This document shows positions 7,321 through 15,285 of a stretch of DNA of 64,000 bases, piece by piece; the first letter of the stretch is position 1, and each line of letters begins with the position of its first letter. The DNA comes from a virus, in IMG/VR virus record IMGVR_UViG_3300020192_000008, positions 1 to 64,000 of that record. One strand, given 5' to 3'. Below the pieces are notes generated by a model. It made no database searches. It saw nothing but the letters and a program-made list of their open reading frames with translations, and was not told the DNA's origin. The position numbers were made by a program, and so were the translations under genes.

Positions 7321-7992
7321 ATGAAAGCTTTCACTGTTACAGAGCAAGCGACGAAGGGGATTCAGATTCCAGTTCTGTTGGGCAACGACAACGCCTTCTT
7401 CGGCATGCGTGTCGGGGGAGGGCTGTTGGGCGACCTGAAGAAGGCACTCGAGGTTGAACTCGAGATGGCCAACAAGGAGGATGAGCTCAAAGAGCTGACT
7501 CAGTACATCGATACTCTAGAGAGCATGCTCGGCGGCAGGGCTGTTGCTCCGATGCTGCTGCAGTCCTTGGACATGAACAAGGACAGGACGCACATCATGC
7601 GAGAGAACTCGGTGGGCAACAGGGACGCGCTCATCCACCTGGTCACAAAGACAGGGGATGGGGGCAAGATCAACCTGTATGCGAACACCGTTGATGAAGT
7701 TGAGGACGCAGATGGAGTGCTGCGCATCCCCCGACCGTTCCCTCCTCCAGGTGTGCAGCTCGTGGGGGAAACGGATACGGATACGGGTAAAGAGTGGCTC
7801 ATCAAGATGAGGCCACGCAGCAGCTTCAAGATCATCAGGTCAGGGGACCTGCAGGGTGCCCCACCCGAGCTTGTGGTGCTGTGGACGGGGAGGTGGCAGA
7901 GCCGTGTCTTCGAGAACTCTCGAAGCTTCCACGACCCGAGTGAATGGGGCCTGCGGGTCTTCCACCGCGACAGGGGGCCTCACCGCAGGTAA
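7321..7992 (+). CDS. Hypothetical 223-residue protein
   Basis: The gene follows box P6 and a strong AGGAGAAGAG ribosome site. The soluble product has a helical middle (KKALEVELEMANKEDELKEL) and a beta-rich C-terminal half. I do not recognise it. Its TAA stop at 7990-7992 is, read on the other strand, the TTA that closes the convergent gene, so the two genes share one triplet. A terminator hairpin follows six bases later, inside the convergent gene. Confidence 0.65.
   Translation: MKAFTVTEQATKGIQIPVLLGNDNAFFGMRVGGGLLGDLKKALEVELEMANKEDELKELTQYIDTLESMLGGRAVAPMLLQSLDMNKDRTHIMRENSVGNRDALIHLVTKTGDGGKINLYANTVDEVEDADGVLRIPRPFPPPGVQLVGETDTDTGKEWLIKMRPRSSFKIIRSGDLQGAPPELVVLWTGRWQSRVFENSRSFHDPSEWGLRVFHRDRGPHRR
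7990..7992. other. Shared stop triplet: TAA on plus, TTA on minus
   Basis: TAA is the stop of the plus-strand gene 7321-7992. The same base pairs read TTA in the frame of the minus-strand gene that starts at 8202. Confidence 0.55.
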
Positions 7993-8202
7993 GGGGAGAG
8001 GGGCGTCAAGCCCCTCTTTCTTAGCCGCTATCTTGAGCTTGTAGTAGAGGTACGTCTTGATGATGGCGAACTCGCTGGGGGTGAGCGGCACCTTGTCTAC
8101 GGTGGTGAGGAACCACACCTCGAAGTCTCGGATGTCTTCGTCCACAAAGGCTTCGAGCTTATCTTCCGTAGGTTCACTGAGCTTGACTTCAACACGCTTC
8201 AT
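7990..8202 (-). CDS. Hypothetical 70-residue protein, ends at TTA
   Basis: The product MKRVEVKLSEP... is a small acidic helical protein with a Tyr/Lys-rich helix near the end. Under the standard code the frame stays open to 7840 across the antisense of the 7321 gene, and that extra part has the Arg/Pro/Val composition of a shadow frame. With TTA (7990-7992) as stop it ends at the exact triplet that is the TAA of the convergent gene. Function unknown. Confidence 0.5.
7998..8022 (+). terminator. Intrinsic terminator
   Basis: Perfect stem GAGGGGC/GCCCCTC (7998-8004, 8010-8016) followed by TTTCTTAG, after the stop at 7992. Confidence 0.75.
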
Positions 8203-8232
8203 GCCGCGAAGTTACCACGAAGAAAGAGATCT

Positions 8233-8640
8233 ATGTTTCTGATAACTGACCTTCAGGAAAGCAACCTTGAGGACCTGGCAACCCTCGACGAAGAGGTCTT
8301 CGAGGACTTCTGCCTCCCCATCGGTACGCTGCGCAAGGAGTGGCGGGCAGGGGCTGTGCCCATGGTCGTCGACCTCGATGTAGACAAGCTAGCGGCCTAC
8401 GCTGTGTGCCGGTATGAAGACGGCATCGTCGACATCCTGCGTCTGGGTGTAGGCAAGAGGTACAGGGGGCATGGCCTTGCAAGGGGTCTGCTCGACGACA
8501 TTACCTGGAGGTACCCAGGCAAGCCTCAGATGCTCTGCGTCCGTAAGGAGAACGCCAGAGCACGGGGCATCTACCTCAAGGCAGGCTTTAGAATCGTGAG
8601 CCAGATAGACCTCTCCTGGGTGATGCGTCGCGACTGTTAG
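8233..8640 (+). CDS. GNAT-family N-acetyltransferase
   Basis: The 135-residue protein has the GNAT fold signature. Motif A, the acetyl-CoA pyrophosphate loop, reads LGVGKRYRGHGLARGLL (residues about 74-90), and the later NARARGIYLKAGF is the usual motif B region. The length matches single-domain GNATs. The substrate is not predictable; in phages such enzymes have been linked to modification of host proteins or small molecules. The ATG at 8233 lies 30 bp from the divergent 8202 gene and the gap has no P box. Confidence 0.85.
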   Translation: MFLITDLQESNLEDLATLDEEVFEDFCLPIGTLRKEWRAGAVPMVVDLDVDKLAAYAVCRYEDGIVDILRLGVGKRYRGHGLARGLLDDITWRYPGKPQMLCVRKENARARGIYLKAGFRIVSQIDLSWVMRRDC

Positions 8641-8650
8641 ACTCAGCCCC

Positions 8651-9115
8651 ATGGTCCCAGAGAAGGCTTACCAGGCGTTCTTCAAGTTCGCGAAAGAACA
8701 GAAGGAGATCTATCGGCAGGTGGGCAACGTCCTACTTGATCGAGACATCCCCATCATCCCCCGCCTGCCCAGCGACAAGGGCAAGGCCCGAGCTCTGCTC
8801 GAGAACCACATCAGGGCAGCTGAGAGTGAGAACTGGACACACCCCCAGGTAGCCGTTCGCAAGCTCGACCTCAAGGGCATGGGCTTTGAGCCGACGCGAG
8901 CAGCCATCCCCCTGCCTGGGGAGAAATGGTTCACGCCTTCGTACCGTTCAGGGAAGATGCACGCCCACAAGATGGGGCCGTTCTACCTGGTGCATGAGGA
9001 TGAGTCAGCCCCCAAGGGCTTCGCTGACACCGTCTCGCACCTGATCAAAGACACGCCCAAACCCCTGCTGAAACGCATCTTCGAGAAGATCCCCCCGCCC
9101 GTGGTCAACCGGTGA
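8651..9115 (+). CDS. Hypothetical 154-residue protein
   Basis: The gene begins 10 bp after the GNAT gene, so the two are likely cotranscribed. The product is basic and soluble, with no signal peptide and no family I recognise. It ends at TGA shortly before box P7. Confidence 0.65.
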   Translation: MVPEKAYQAFFKFAKEQKEIYRQVGNVLLDRDIPIIPRLPSDKGKARALLENHIRAAESENWTHPQVAVRKLDLKGMGFEPTRAAIPLPGEKWFTPSYRSGKMHAHKMGPFYLVHEDESAPKGFADTVSHLIKDTPKPLLKRIFEKIPPPVVNR

Positions 9116-9132
9116 TAAGGAGCCATCATTTC

Positions 9133-9151
9133 GGGGATAAGAAGAGTGATG
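9133..9151 (+). promoter_or_regulatory. Putative promoter box P7, abutting a start codon
   Basis: GGGGATAAGAAGAGTGATG matches the box consensus and runs directly into the ATG at 9149, leaving no room for a leader. Either the transcript is leaderless or the gene is read from upstream. Confidence 0.5.
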
Positions 9152-9808
9152 GCAATCATTACCAAGCAGACCGGACTCGAGAAGTTGGCCCATGACATCC
9201 GTGAGGGTGCAGAGCTGAGGGTGTACCGTTCACCCGAGGAGAAGAAGAGGCTCGAGGAGAAGTTGCTGGAGATCTCTCAGGGTAAGCTCTTCGACATCAA
9301 CGAGGGGCTCTGGGTCATGCTGCACGATCTCGTCGCCAAGCACTCGCCCTCGGCAGCGAAGTACCTGAGGAGAGTCAGGCACGTGGATGACCGGCACACG
9401 TACGTCATCGTGATGCGTGGAGATTTCGGTGCGTTGGCTAGAGATGGAGGAGATCAAGACGCCCGCATGTTCATCAGCATGCATCCGGGGCTGCTTGAGG
9501 TGGCTGACGTCGTGGCTGGGAGCGGGCACTACACCGCGATGGTGAACCTCTCGATGGAGGAGGAGCTCGAAGAGCAGGTGGAGTTCCTAGTGTCTGACTT
9601 CGAGGAGCTCTGGCTTCTGCGAGGGCCTGTGTGCCCCAACCAAGATGAGGTCCTCGACACGGACCTGTTCTGGGTAGCGCAGACCTTGGAGCTCGAGCAC
9701 TCCTACTGCGACGTGTGCCGCGAGTGCACGAGAGGCGTGCAGAAGAGGCCGCTGCCATCCAAGGCAGACATGCTCCGCCTGCAGAAGGAAGACAAGAAGC
9801 GGAACTGA
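9149..9808 (+). CDS. Hypothetical protein with C-terminal Cys cluster
   Basis: The 219-residue product is soluble and acidic, with SYCDVCRECTRG close to the C-terminus (CxxCxxC, a possible metal site) and a Lys-rich tail. GTG 9146 and ATG 9149 are both possible starts. It is followed by a strong terminator. I do not recognise a family. Confidence 0.65.
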   Translation: MAIITKQTGLEKLAHDIREGAELRVYRSPEEKKRLEEKLLEISQGKLFDINEGLWVMLHDLVAKHSPSAAKYLRRVRHVDDRHTYVIVMRGDFGALARDGGDQDARMFISMHPGLLEVADVVAGSGHYTAMVNLSMEEELEEQVEFLVSDFEELWLLRGPVCPNQDEVLDTDLFWVAQTLELEHSYCDVCRECTRGVQKRPLPSKADMLRLQKEDKKRN

Positions 9809-9812
9809 AGCT

Positions 9813-9845
9813 GAGCCCCCTTGCCGGGGGCTCTCTTCTTTTCTA
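9813..9845 (+). terminator. Strong intrinsic terminator
   Basis: Perfect 8-bp stem GAGCCCCC/GGGGGCTC (9813-9820, 9826-9833) followed by TCTTCTTTTCTAG; it lies between convergent genes. Confidence 0.8.
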
Positions 9846-9850
9846 GCTCC

Positions 9851-10279
9851 TCAGTCGCCGAAGTAGATGGGCTCGGGACGAAGGTCCTCGTCACTGACCT
9901 CGCCGGCGGCCAGCTTGAGAGCACGCTCATTGGCATCGAGCTCCTTGAAGGGGGTGTTCTCAAGGCGCCATGCCTTGTACGCCTGCATGAACTCGATGAG
10001 CCCGTGCATGACCCAGAGCTCCCCCTCGAGGGTCTGAAGGTAGCCGTCCACCTGGCCTGAGGGATCTCTCTCGAAGGAGTGAACGTTGTTCACGAAGTCC
10101 CTGGCGAGTAGCCCACGAGTAGCCCTGTTCTGGATGTTCGAGCGCACCTCCAGGAAGAAGATGCTCTCGTGGAAGGCCTGGGTGTTCTGGTCGTGCGTGC
10201 GTGCGAGGAGCTCGTAGTTACGCTCCAGGGTCGCCAGACGCATCTCCGTCGTCGTCGGGGTGTGCGATTCGCTTGACAT
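9851..10279 (-). CDS. Hypothetical 142-residue protein
   Basis: Last gene of a long minus-strand run. ATG 10279 is chosen because GAGGAAAG lies just upstream; the longer frame to 10498 runs over the previous gene and is Ser/Arg-rich, as a shadow frame would be. The product is helical and acidic, ending EPIYFGD. Function unknown. Confidence 0.65.
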   Translation of the reverse strand: MSSESHTPTTTEMRLATLERNYELLARTHDQNTQAFHESIFFLEVRSNIQNRATRGLLARDFVNNVHSFERDPSGQVDGYLQTLEGELWVMHGLIEFMQAYKAWRLENTPFKELDANERALKLAAGEVSDEDLRPEPIYFGD

Positions 10280-10520
10280 CTTTCCTCGTGTGGTCGAACT
10301 GAGCGAGCTCAAGGCCGAGTCTTCGGTCTTCTTCTTCAAGGCGGAGGAGCGTTTCTGCGAGGGCATCTTGAGGGATCTCGCTGAGCGCACGCGGGGCTTC
10401 GTCACAGATAAGCTTCTCTTTCGGGTTGCCATCATGCTCGATGTACTTCTCCAACAGGTGCCGCTTGAGAGCGGCAAAGATGGAGCGTTGGTAGGCAAGG
10501 GCGAGGTACTCGGAGTTCAT
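10218..10520 (-). CDS. Hypothetical 100-residue protein
   Basis: Small, helical and charged. Its start overlaps the stop of the upstream gene by ATGA and its end overlaps the next gene by 62 bp. No recognised domain. Confidence 0.6.
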   Translation of the reverse strand: MNSEYLALAYQRSIFAALKRHLLEKYIEHDGNPKEKLICDEAPRALSEIPQDALAETLLRLEEEDRRLGLELAQFDHTRKDVKRIAHPDDDGDASGDPGA

Positions 10521-11182
10521 GCTGTAAGAAAAGCATAGAACCGTTTGAGAAGGTCCGCCCCCGCTGCAGTGTCTTTGATGATGTTCCGAAGAGGGTAGAC
10601 ATTGGGGATTCGGGCAGCCCGGCTCTTCGCCAGCTTCTCCCCACCCCGGTCGCGCTCCTGCTCGAGGTGAGCGGCATAGCGGATGTCATCGGGAGCGTAC
10701 TTCAGAGAGATGTCCGAGTTCAGCCCCAGCCGGGTGTAGTACATGAACACTAGGCGTGCCCAGTCGTTCATCGAATGCCGGCCAAGAACCTCACCGATGA
10801 CGTCGCCGCCCTGCCACGTGGTCTGGCAAGAAGGGCACACCAGAAAGCCGTAGGCATTCATAGCGAAGGGGATGATCGCCTCGCAGGTGCCCCGCTTGAG
10901 CTGCTTGCTTGGGCAGAAGTACACCTTCGCATCTCCACCACCGTGGAGCATGGAGCCCGACTCCCAGAACGACAGGCACCCAGGGATGGGGTACTTGTTG
11001 GAGCGGGCCTTACCGAAGAAGAGCTCGATGCGGTACTTGGCCCGTTGCTCCTGGGTCAAGATCTTGTCGAGAGCAGCGATGCGCTGCTGCATCCCATGCT
11101 TGTCTTCTTCAGTCAGCTCGGGGGCCGACTCGATGGGGTTGTCTTCCCCGTACTTGATTTCCTGCGCCGATGCTTTTGGCAT
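10517..11182 (-). CDS. Zinc-ribbon-like hypothetical protein
   Basis: The 221-residue protein has Cys pairs at FCPSK...GTC and VCPSCQTTW (mid-protein), spaced like a zinc ribbon. A helical C-terminal half follows. Neighbours overlap by ATGA, so it belongs to the same operon. Zinc ribbons of this kind occur in phage late-transcription and baseplate-assembly proteins, but nothing here decides between them. Confidence 0.6.
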   Translation of the reverse strand: MPKASAQEIKYGEDNPIESAPELTEEDKHGMQQRIAALDKILTQEQRAKYRIELFFGKARSNKYPIPGCLSFWESGSMLHGGGDAKVYFCPSKQLKRGTCEAIIPFAMNAYGFLVCPSCQTTWQGGDVIGEVLGRHSMNDWARLVFMYYTRLGLNSDISLKYAPDDIRYAAHLEQERDRGGEKLAKSRAARIPNVYPLRNIIKDTAAGADLLKRFYAFLTA

Positions 11183-11185
11183 GAC

Positions 11186-11629
11186 TTACCTTCCCAGCTT
11201 TCGGGACAAGATCTCCGGCACCCCACCATCACCCATGATGTTGGTTGCCCCCTTGCCGTTCGCGTTGTGTGTTCGTGCGCCGGCGAGAGGGAACTCGCTG
11301 ATCTCCACGCGGTTGGGCTTGGGAGAGTTCATCAGGGACTCGATGATGGAGGCGATCTGGTTGTTCATGGCAGGGGCCTGAAAGATGAGCCTCCAGGCGT
11401 AGATCATCTTGTGGTCTTGGTCACGCAAGAAGTACTTCTTGGAAGCATCAAGCTTCCACTGCATGCGCTCGCTGTCATGCAGAAGCCTCTGCAGAACCAG
11501 GACCCACTGGTTGCTGGCGTTCGGCGGCACCCGGCCCAGGATGCGGATCTGCCCCTCGCTCGCGTTCGTATCGAGCGTCTGGAAGCCCGTCTTCTGCATC
11601 AGCGCGGTCTTGAGTTCAGCAACGCTCAT
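11186..11629 (-). CDS. Hypothetical 147-residue protein
   Basis: Soluble protein. Its C-terminal third contains EFPLAGARTHNANG, which resembles EFPLSGIRSNRR in the product of 13142-13819, so the two may be distant paralogues or bind the same partner. It ends at TAA three bases before the next gene. Function unknown. Confidence 0.6.
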   Translation of the reverse strand: MSVAELKTALMQKTGFQTLDTNASEGQIRILGRVPPNASNQWVLVLQRLLHDSERMQWKLDASKKYFLRDQDHKMIYAWRLIFQAPAMNNQIASIIESLMNSPKPNRVEISEFPLAGARTHNANGKGATNIMGDGGVPEILSRKLGR

Positions 11630-12114
11630 CAGGCCCTCGACCGCGTGCAGACGATGAAGGCCTTGTTCTTCCCGTAGTAGTGCTCACGTAGCGAGGAGAA
11701 GTAGATCTTGTCCCCTTCCGACTCGAGGAAGCTCTCGCCGTTGGTCAGCACGTCCGTGATGTCCTCAGGCTTGCTCCACGCGATGATGTACTCACCGCTT
11801 GGCGTCATGCCGTAGAACGTCGGGTAGCTGCCCTCCTGGTCTTCGTACTTCAGGTGAATGTCACCATTACGAATCGAGGCGATGTACTGAGGGATGAGGT
11901 CGAGGTCTGTCTCCCTGGTGAGAAGGTAACCCTCCTCCTGGATGGCCTTCTCGATGGCCTGACAGAAGAGCTCCGGCTTGTAGACCTGAAGACCCGCTTC
12001 AGTCTCTTCAGACTCTTCTCGCGGGGGTAGAGGCGCACCCCAGCGAAGCATCTCCTGAAGCACCGACTCTTCGAGAATCCCCGAGCCGATCATGATCTCC
12101 GTGAGCGTCTTCAT
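11629..12114 (-). CDS. Hypothetical 161-residue protein
   Basis: Acidic soluble protein with mixed helix and strand. Its start overlaps the upstream stop (ATGA-type) and its end overlaps the next ATG, which shows tight translational coupling. No known domain. Confidence 0.6.
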   Translation of the reverse strand: MKTLTEIMIGSGILEESVLQEMLRWGAPLPPREESEETEAGLQVYKPELFCQAIEKAIQEEGYLLTRETDLDLIPQYIASIRNGDIHLKYEDQEGSYPTFYGMTPSGEYIIAWSKPEDITDVLTNGESFLESEGDKIYFSSLREHYYGKNKAFIVCTRSRA

Positions 12115-12728
12115 GGCATTACCTTTGCGAAGTCCTTACCAGCGCCAACATCAACCTCAAAGCCACCAACAGGAGGGGCGCTGACCTTCCCCTTCTCCGG
12201 CATCACCGCCTTGTAGGACTTCTGCACATCCACCATCCCAGACCCAGGACCAAACGCCGCGCACAGGAAGAGGGCTGAGTCCTCGAGGATGGCGTCCCTG
12301 TAGAACGGCAGCCCGTAGACCAGGTCCTTGTGGAACTTCACCCCGCACGTATCGCTGTGCCACTCATGGAAGACCGACTTCGTCCCCGACACGAACGCTA
12401 CCGGGTAAAGCCCGTCATCCTGCATGGCCTGGAACATACGGGCCACCACGATAGAGGCGGAGCTCGCATCACCCTCAGGCACCTCGTCGATCTGCCCGTT
12501 ACGCAAGATCGCTGAGGGGGTGAGCGTCTTCATCTCGACGTCCACGTGCCGGCCGTCTTCCCCCGGCCGGACGTACCTCTTGTAAGAGAGCTGACCGCGG
12601 GAGTCGATGTTCAGGTTCATCAGCCGAGGAAGAACAAGAAGCTTCCGCAGCAGGACCATGAAGCCATCTACCCCAAGGTGCTTGGGCACCTGGATAGTCT
12701 CCTCGAACAGCTCTAGCTCTTGGTTCAT
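12111..12728 (-). CDS. Hypothetical 205-residue protein
   Basis: Soluble protein with an N-terminal basic helical part and a beta-rich core (FVSGTKSVFHEWHSDTCG...). Overlaps both neighbours by four bases. No family recognised. Confidence 0.6.
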   Translation of the reverse strand: MNQELELFEETIQVPKHLGVDGFMVLLRKLLVLPRLMNLNIDSRGQLSYKRYVRPGEDGRHVDVEMKTLTPSAILRNGQIDEVPEGDASSASIVVARMFQAMQDDGLYPVAFVSGTKSVFHEWHSDTCGVKFHKDLVYGLPFYRDAILEDSALFLCAAFGPGSGMVDVQKSYKAVMPEKGKVSAPPVGGFEVDVGAGKDFAKVMP

Positions 12729-12910
12729 GCCTGCTCCACTCCTAGCTCTTCATCTGTCTTGGGCCGGGTCTCATCCTCTTTCCGTACGAGCTCGATGAAG
12801 AACATCTCAGCAAGCTTCGTGACGGTAAGGTTTCTGCTCTGAGCAATCTCAGTCACCCTCTTCTTGAGGTTTCGATCTACGCGCAGATGGATGCGTTCGT
12901 CCTTGGACAT
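12725..12910 (-). CDS. Ribbon-helix-helix DNA-binding protein
   Basis: The 61-residue protein has the layout of Arc/MetJ/CopG repressors: a short basic strand (RIHLRVDRNLKKRV), a turn and two helices (SRNLTVTKLAEMFFIELV), with an acidic tail. Such proteins bind operators as dimers. Its ATG overlaps the TTA end of the upstream frame (TTATG), and there is no good Shine-Dalgarno site, so it is probably made by coupling. The operator it binds is not evident. Confidence 0.7.
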   Translation of the reverse strand: MSKDERIHLRVDRNLKKRVTEIAQSRNLTVTKLAEMFFIELVRKEDETRPKTDEELGVEQA

Positions 12911-13164
12911 AACAGCTCGAGATACTTGAGAGCGTCGATCTGCTCCCTCAGACCTTTGATCTTCGGGAACCTCTCCTCGAGGTAGTCGACGACGATGTCG
13001 TGGGCCTGCTGAAGACCCTCCTCGTTGATTGGCAGACCCTCGATCTTGGCTGCGAGCTGACCCTCCATCTCCTTCTTCAAGATCGTATTGATACCGATCC
13101 AGGTGGGGAGATGAAGCCAGTTGAGCTCGAGCGTACCGATGTCAGTCGGGACTACGGCGTGCAC
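12910..13164 (-). CDS. Hypothetical 84-residue protein, ends at TTATG
   Basis: Small helical protein (MHAVVPTDIGTLELNW...). The in-frame TTA at 12910-12912 overlaps the next ATG as TTATG. Under the standard code it would run 11 more codons into the next gene, to 12877. It overlaps the upstream gene by 23 bp. Function unknown. Confidence 0.55.
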
Positions 13165-13819
13165 GGATCTTCTCTTTCGCCTGGTTCACCAGGTCCTTGA
13201 GGATGGCCTTCCCCTCTTCATGCAGAGACTGAAGGAAGAGAGAGGCGCGGTGCTTCACGAAGCTGACCCTCTGCTCGATGGTCGGTTCAGGCTCTGGAGC
13301 AGGAGGGGGCGGAGGTGGCATGACCTTGCCCATGAGCGCATCAAGCAGTTCTTGCTCGAGGCTAGAGAGGCTGTCTACGTGGTTGTCTCGCATGTACCTA
13401 TCGAACTCCCTCTGCAGCTCTCGCCTCACTTCAGGGGCACGCCGGTTGGAGCGGATGCCCGAGAGAGGGAACTCGACAACCTCATGCATGGGGTCATCCA
13501 TGTGGTCATCGAGGGGGATCTTCCATCCCTCAGGAGCCGTCAGGCAGTAGAGCGGGACCTTGCGCTCGGGCTTGGTGAACCTCTTGGGGCCGAACTTGCG
13601 CTCCTTGAGGATGCGCAGAGACTCGAGCACCACGTTCTCGACCTCGTGCTGGTCATCGAAGTTCAGAAGCAGTTGCCTGGCAGCGGCATCGAACTTCGTG
13701 AACTTCTCTTCGGTGGTGAGCTCAGGGGGGAGGGTAGTACCAGCAGCGGCGTCTTCATGCTCGAGGCGTTCTTTGAACGGCCTTGGCTTGGCTGTCTTAG
13801 AAGTAGGGAGCCTACCCAT
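13142..13819 (-). CDS. Hypothetical 225-residue protein
   Basis: Basic N-terminus, a middle EFPLSGIRSNRR motif shared in part with 11186-11629, a proline run (PPPPPPAPEPEP), then a C-terminal helix rich in Lys and Arg. Its ATG overlaps the TTA end of the GroES-like frame. Function unknown. Confidence 0.6.
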   Translation of the reverse strand: MGRLPTSKTAKPRPFKERLEHEDAAAGTTLPPELTTEEKFTKFDAAARQLLLNFDDQHEVENVVLESLRILKERKFGPKRFTKPERKVPLYCLTAPEGWKIPLDDHMDDPMHEVVEFPLSGIRSNRRAPEVRRELQREFDRYMRDNHVDSLSSLEQELLDALMGKVMPPPPPPAPEPEPTIEQRVSFVKHRASLFLQSLHEEGKAILKDLVNQAKEKIRARRSPD

Positions 13820-14130
13820 AAGACGTCCACCCGCACATCACCATCGTAGGCAAAGAGAATGTCGGCCACGCGGATGGTGGCGACGTCCTTGCCGTGCTCA
13901 TCGCTGAGCTCACGGATGGCCTTGATGGTCTGCTTGCCGGGGCGGTGCTCCTCGTGCCAGCGGATGTAGGCCACCTTCTCGCCGACCTTGAGGTCCTTGA
14001 CCTTGGGGCCGACGGCGATGACAACGCCCTTGCGAACGTTCGTCTCGTTGATGACGAACTCGATGATGGAGCTCTTCTGATCGAACTGCTCCACCTCTAC
14101 GAGAATCCAGTCGTGCAGGGGGCGGATCAT
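13819..14130 (-). CDS. GroES-like cochaperonin, ends at TTATG
   Basis: Begins MIRPLHDWILVEVE, as Cpn10/GroES proteins begin (xxRPLxDRVLV). VRKGVVIAVGP and LKVGEKVAYIRW follow, the conserved beta-barrel segments, with a mobile-loop region between residues about 18 and 34. It ends VADILFAYDGDVRVDV. With TTA (13819-13821) as stop it has 103 residues, the usual family length of about 95-110. Under the standard code it would run 52 more codons to 13663 in an out-of-frame-looking, Ser/Pro/Leu-rich tail over the next gene. It probably acts as a cap for host or phage GroEL, as gp31 does in T4. Confidence 0.8.
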
Positions 14131-14131
14131 C

Positions 14132-14458
14132 TCAGACCTCCACGTCGTCCTTCGAGGGGACGGCAGGGCCAGCAGCGCCGGCGCCCTTGCGAGCCTTGAG
14201 CTCGTTGACGATGGAGTCGCTCATCTCCTGGCGGAAGGGCTTGAGGGCGCTCGTCCACTGCTCAGCGTTGGGGGCGAGCCATGCCTTGCCGCCGCAGACC
14301 ACGATGACAGCGGTGTGCTTGCGACCCGACTCATCCCCCCACTCGACGAGCGCGTGCTCGACGGAGGTGATGTTCGTGATGGTGTTGACCGGCGCCTGCT
14401 CGGTCGACTGGTTCTCGGGGATGCGGACGCCTTGGTGACGGATGCCGTTGTTATCCAT
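14132..14458 (-). CDS. Hypothetical 108-residue protein
   Basis: Small soluble protein with a polar N-terminus and a beta/alpha body (HALVEWGDESGRKHTAVIVVCGG). It is one base from the GroES-like gene and overlaps the upstream gene by 8 bp. No known domain. Confidence 0.6.
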   Translation of the reverse strand: MDNNGIRHQGVRIPENQSTEQAPVNTITNITSVEHALVEWGDESGRKHTAVIVVCGGKAWLAPNAEQWTSALKPFRQEMSDSIVNELKARKGAGAAGPAVPSKDDVEV

Positions 14459-14834
14459 GGATGCTCTCTTTCTCTTTCAGGTACTTGTCGAACAGATGCC
14501 CGAGCTCATTGTGGGGAATCCAGATCCCAAAAGGGTTCCAAGGGCGGGGCAGGAAGTAGGACTGGGTGCCCTCAGCAAGCACGTCGTACGTGCTCACGCC
14601 TGCCCAAGAAGACTTCTCGTTGTGGTCAGCGATACGCATCGATGACCCGCACTTCGGGTTGGAGCAGAAGTAGCTGTCCTGCCGAACGGGACACCAACGA
14701 CCGCAACACACGCACTCAACCTCTTCGCCGTTCTTACGCACCCTGCGCTTGATGTAGACGTTGTCACCGAAGGACTCGGAGAGCGTGGCGTAGCCAGCGC
14801 GGAGGGTCGGGGGGTTAGGGGCTTCGTTCGTCAT
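14451..14834 (-). CDS. Zinc-ribbon hypothetical protein
   Basis: 127 residues with a four-Cys knuckle (CVCCGRWCPVRQDSYFCSNPKCG, split here as CVCCGRWC and FCSNPKCG), likely binding zinc. The rest is aromatic-rich. It overlaps both neighbours. Function unknown. Confidence 0.6.
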   Translation of the reverse strand: MTNEAPNPPTLRAGYATLSESFGDNVYIKRRVRKNGEEVECVCCGRWCPVRQDSYFCSNPKCGSSMRIADHNEKSSWAGVSTYDVLAEGTQSYFLPRPWNPFGIWIPHNELGHLFDKYLKEKESIHG

Positions 14835-15285
14835 GACTCTTCACGTAGGAGTGAGGCTTGGTGATGCGGTAAACGACAGCACCTTCGGGGGCCGAGGCCA
14901 CGTAAAGGCGGCTGCCATCTACGAACTCGAAGTACTCGATACACGATCGGGTGGTGCCGCCAAGGTTCTTGACGGCGATGTTCTTGAGCTTCTTCTTGAA
15001 CTGCTCTTGAACAGCGGCTGATGTGCAGTCGGTTTCTTCGGGGGTGCCGAAGCCGTGCTGCGCTGCAAGCATCTCGGTTGGAGACAGGTCTCGTACCCTG
15101 AACTTCGCCAGGTCCAGGACACTGAGGCTCTCCTCCACCAGACCGGCGCAGTTCTTCTCACACTCGATGCAGGTGTACTTGTCTGGCCAGAAGTCAGAGC
15201 CTTGGCCAATCAGGGAGGAGACCTCCATCTCCTCTCCCATCACTCGCACAGCCAGAAGGCAAGAGAAGCAGGGGACGAGGATCAT
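14815..15285 (-). CDS. Hypothetical protein with two Cys pairs
   Basis: 156 residues with PCFSC near the N-terminus and YTCIECEKNC further on, a probable metal site. The C-terminal half is beta-rich. It overlaps the next gene by 20 bp and the previous one by ATGA. Confidence 0.6.
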   Translation of the reverse strand: MILVPCFSCLLAVRVMGEEMEVSSLIGQGSDFWPDKYTCIECEKNCAGLVEESLSVLDLAKFRVRDLSPTEMLAAQHGFGTPEETDCTSAAVQEQFKKKLKNIAVKNLGGTTRSCIEYFEFVDGSRLYVASAPEGAVVYRITKPHSYVKSHDERSP

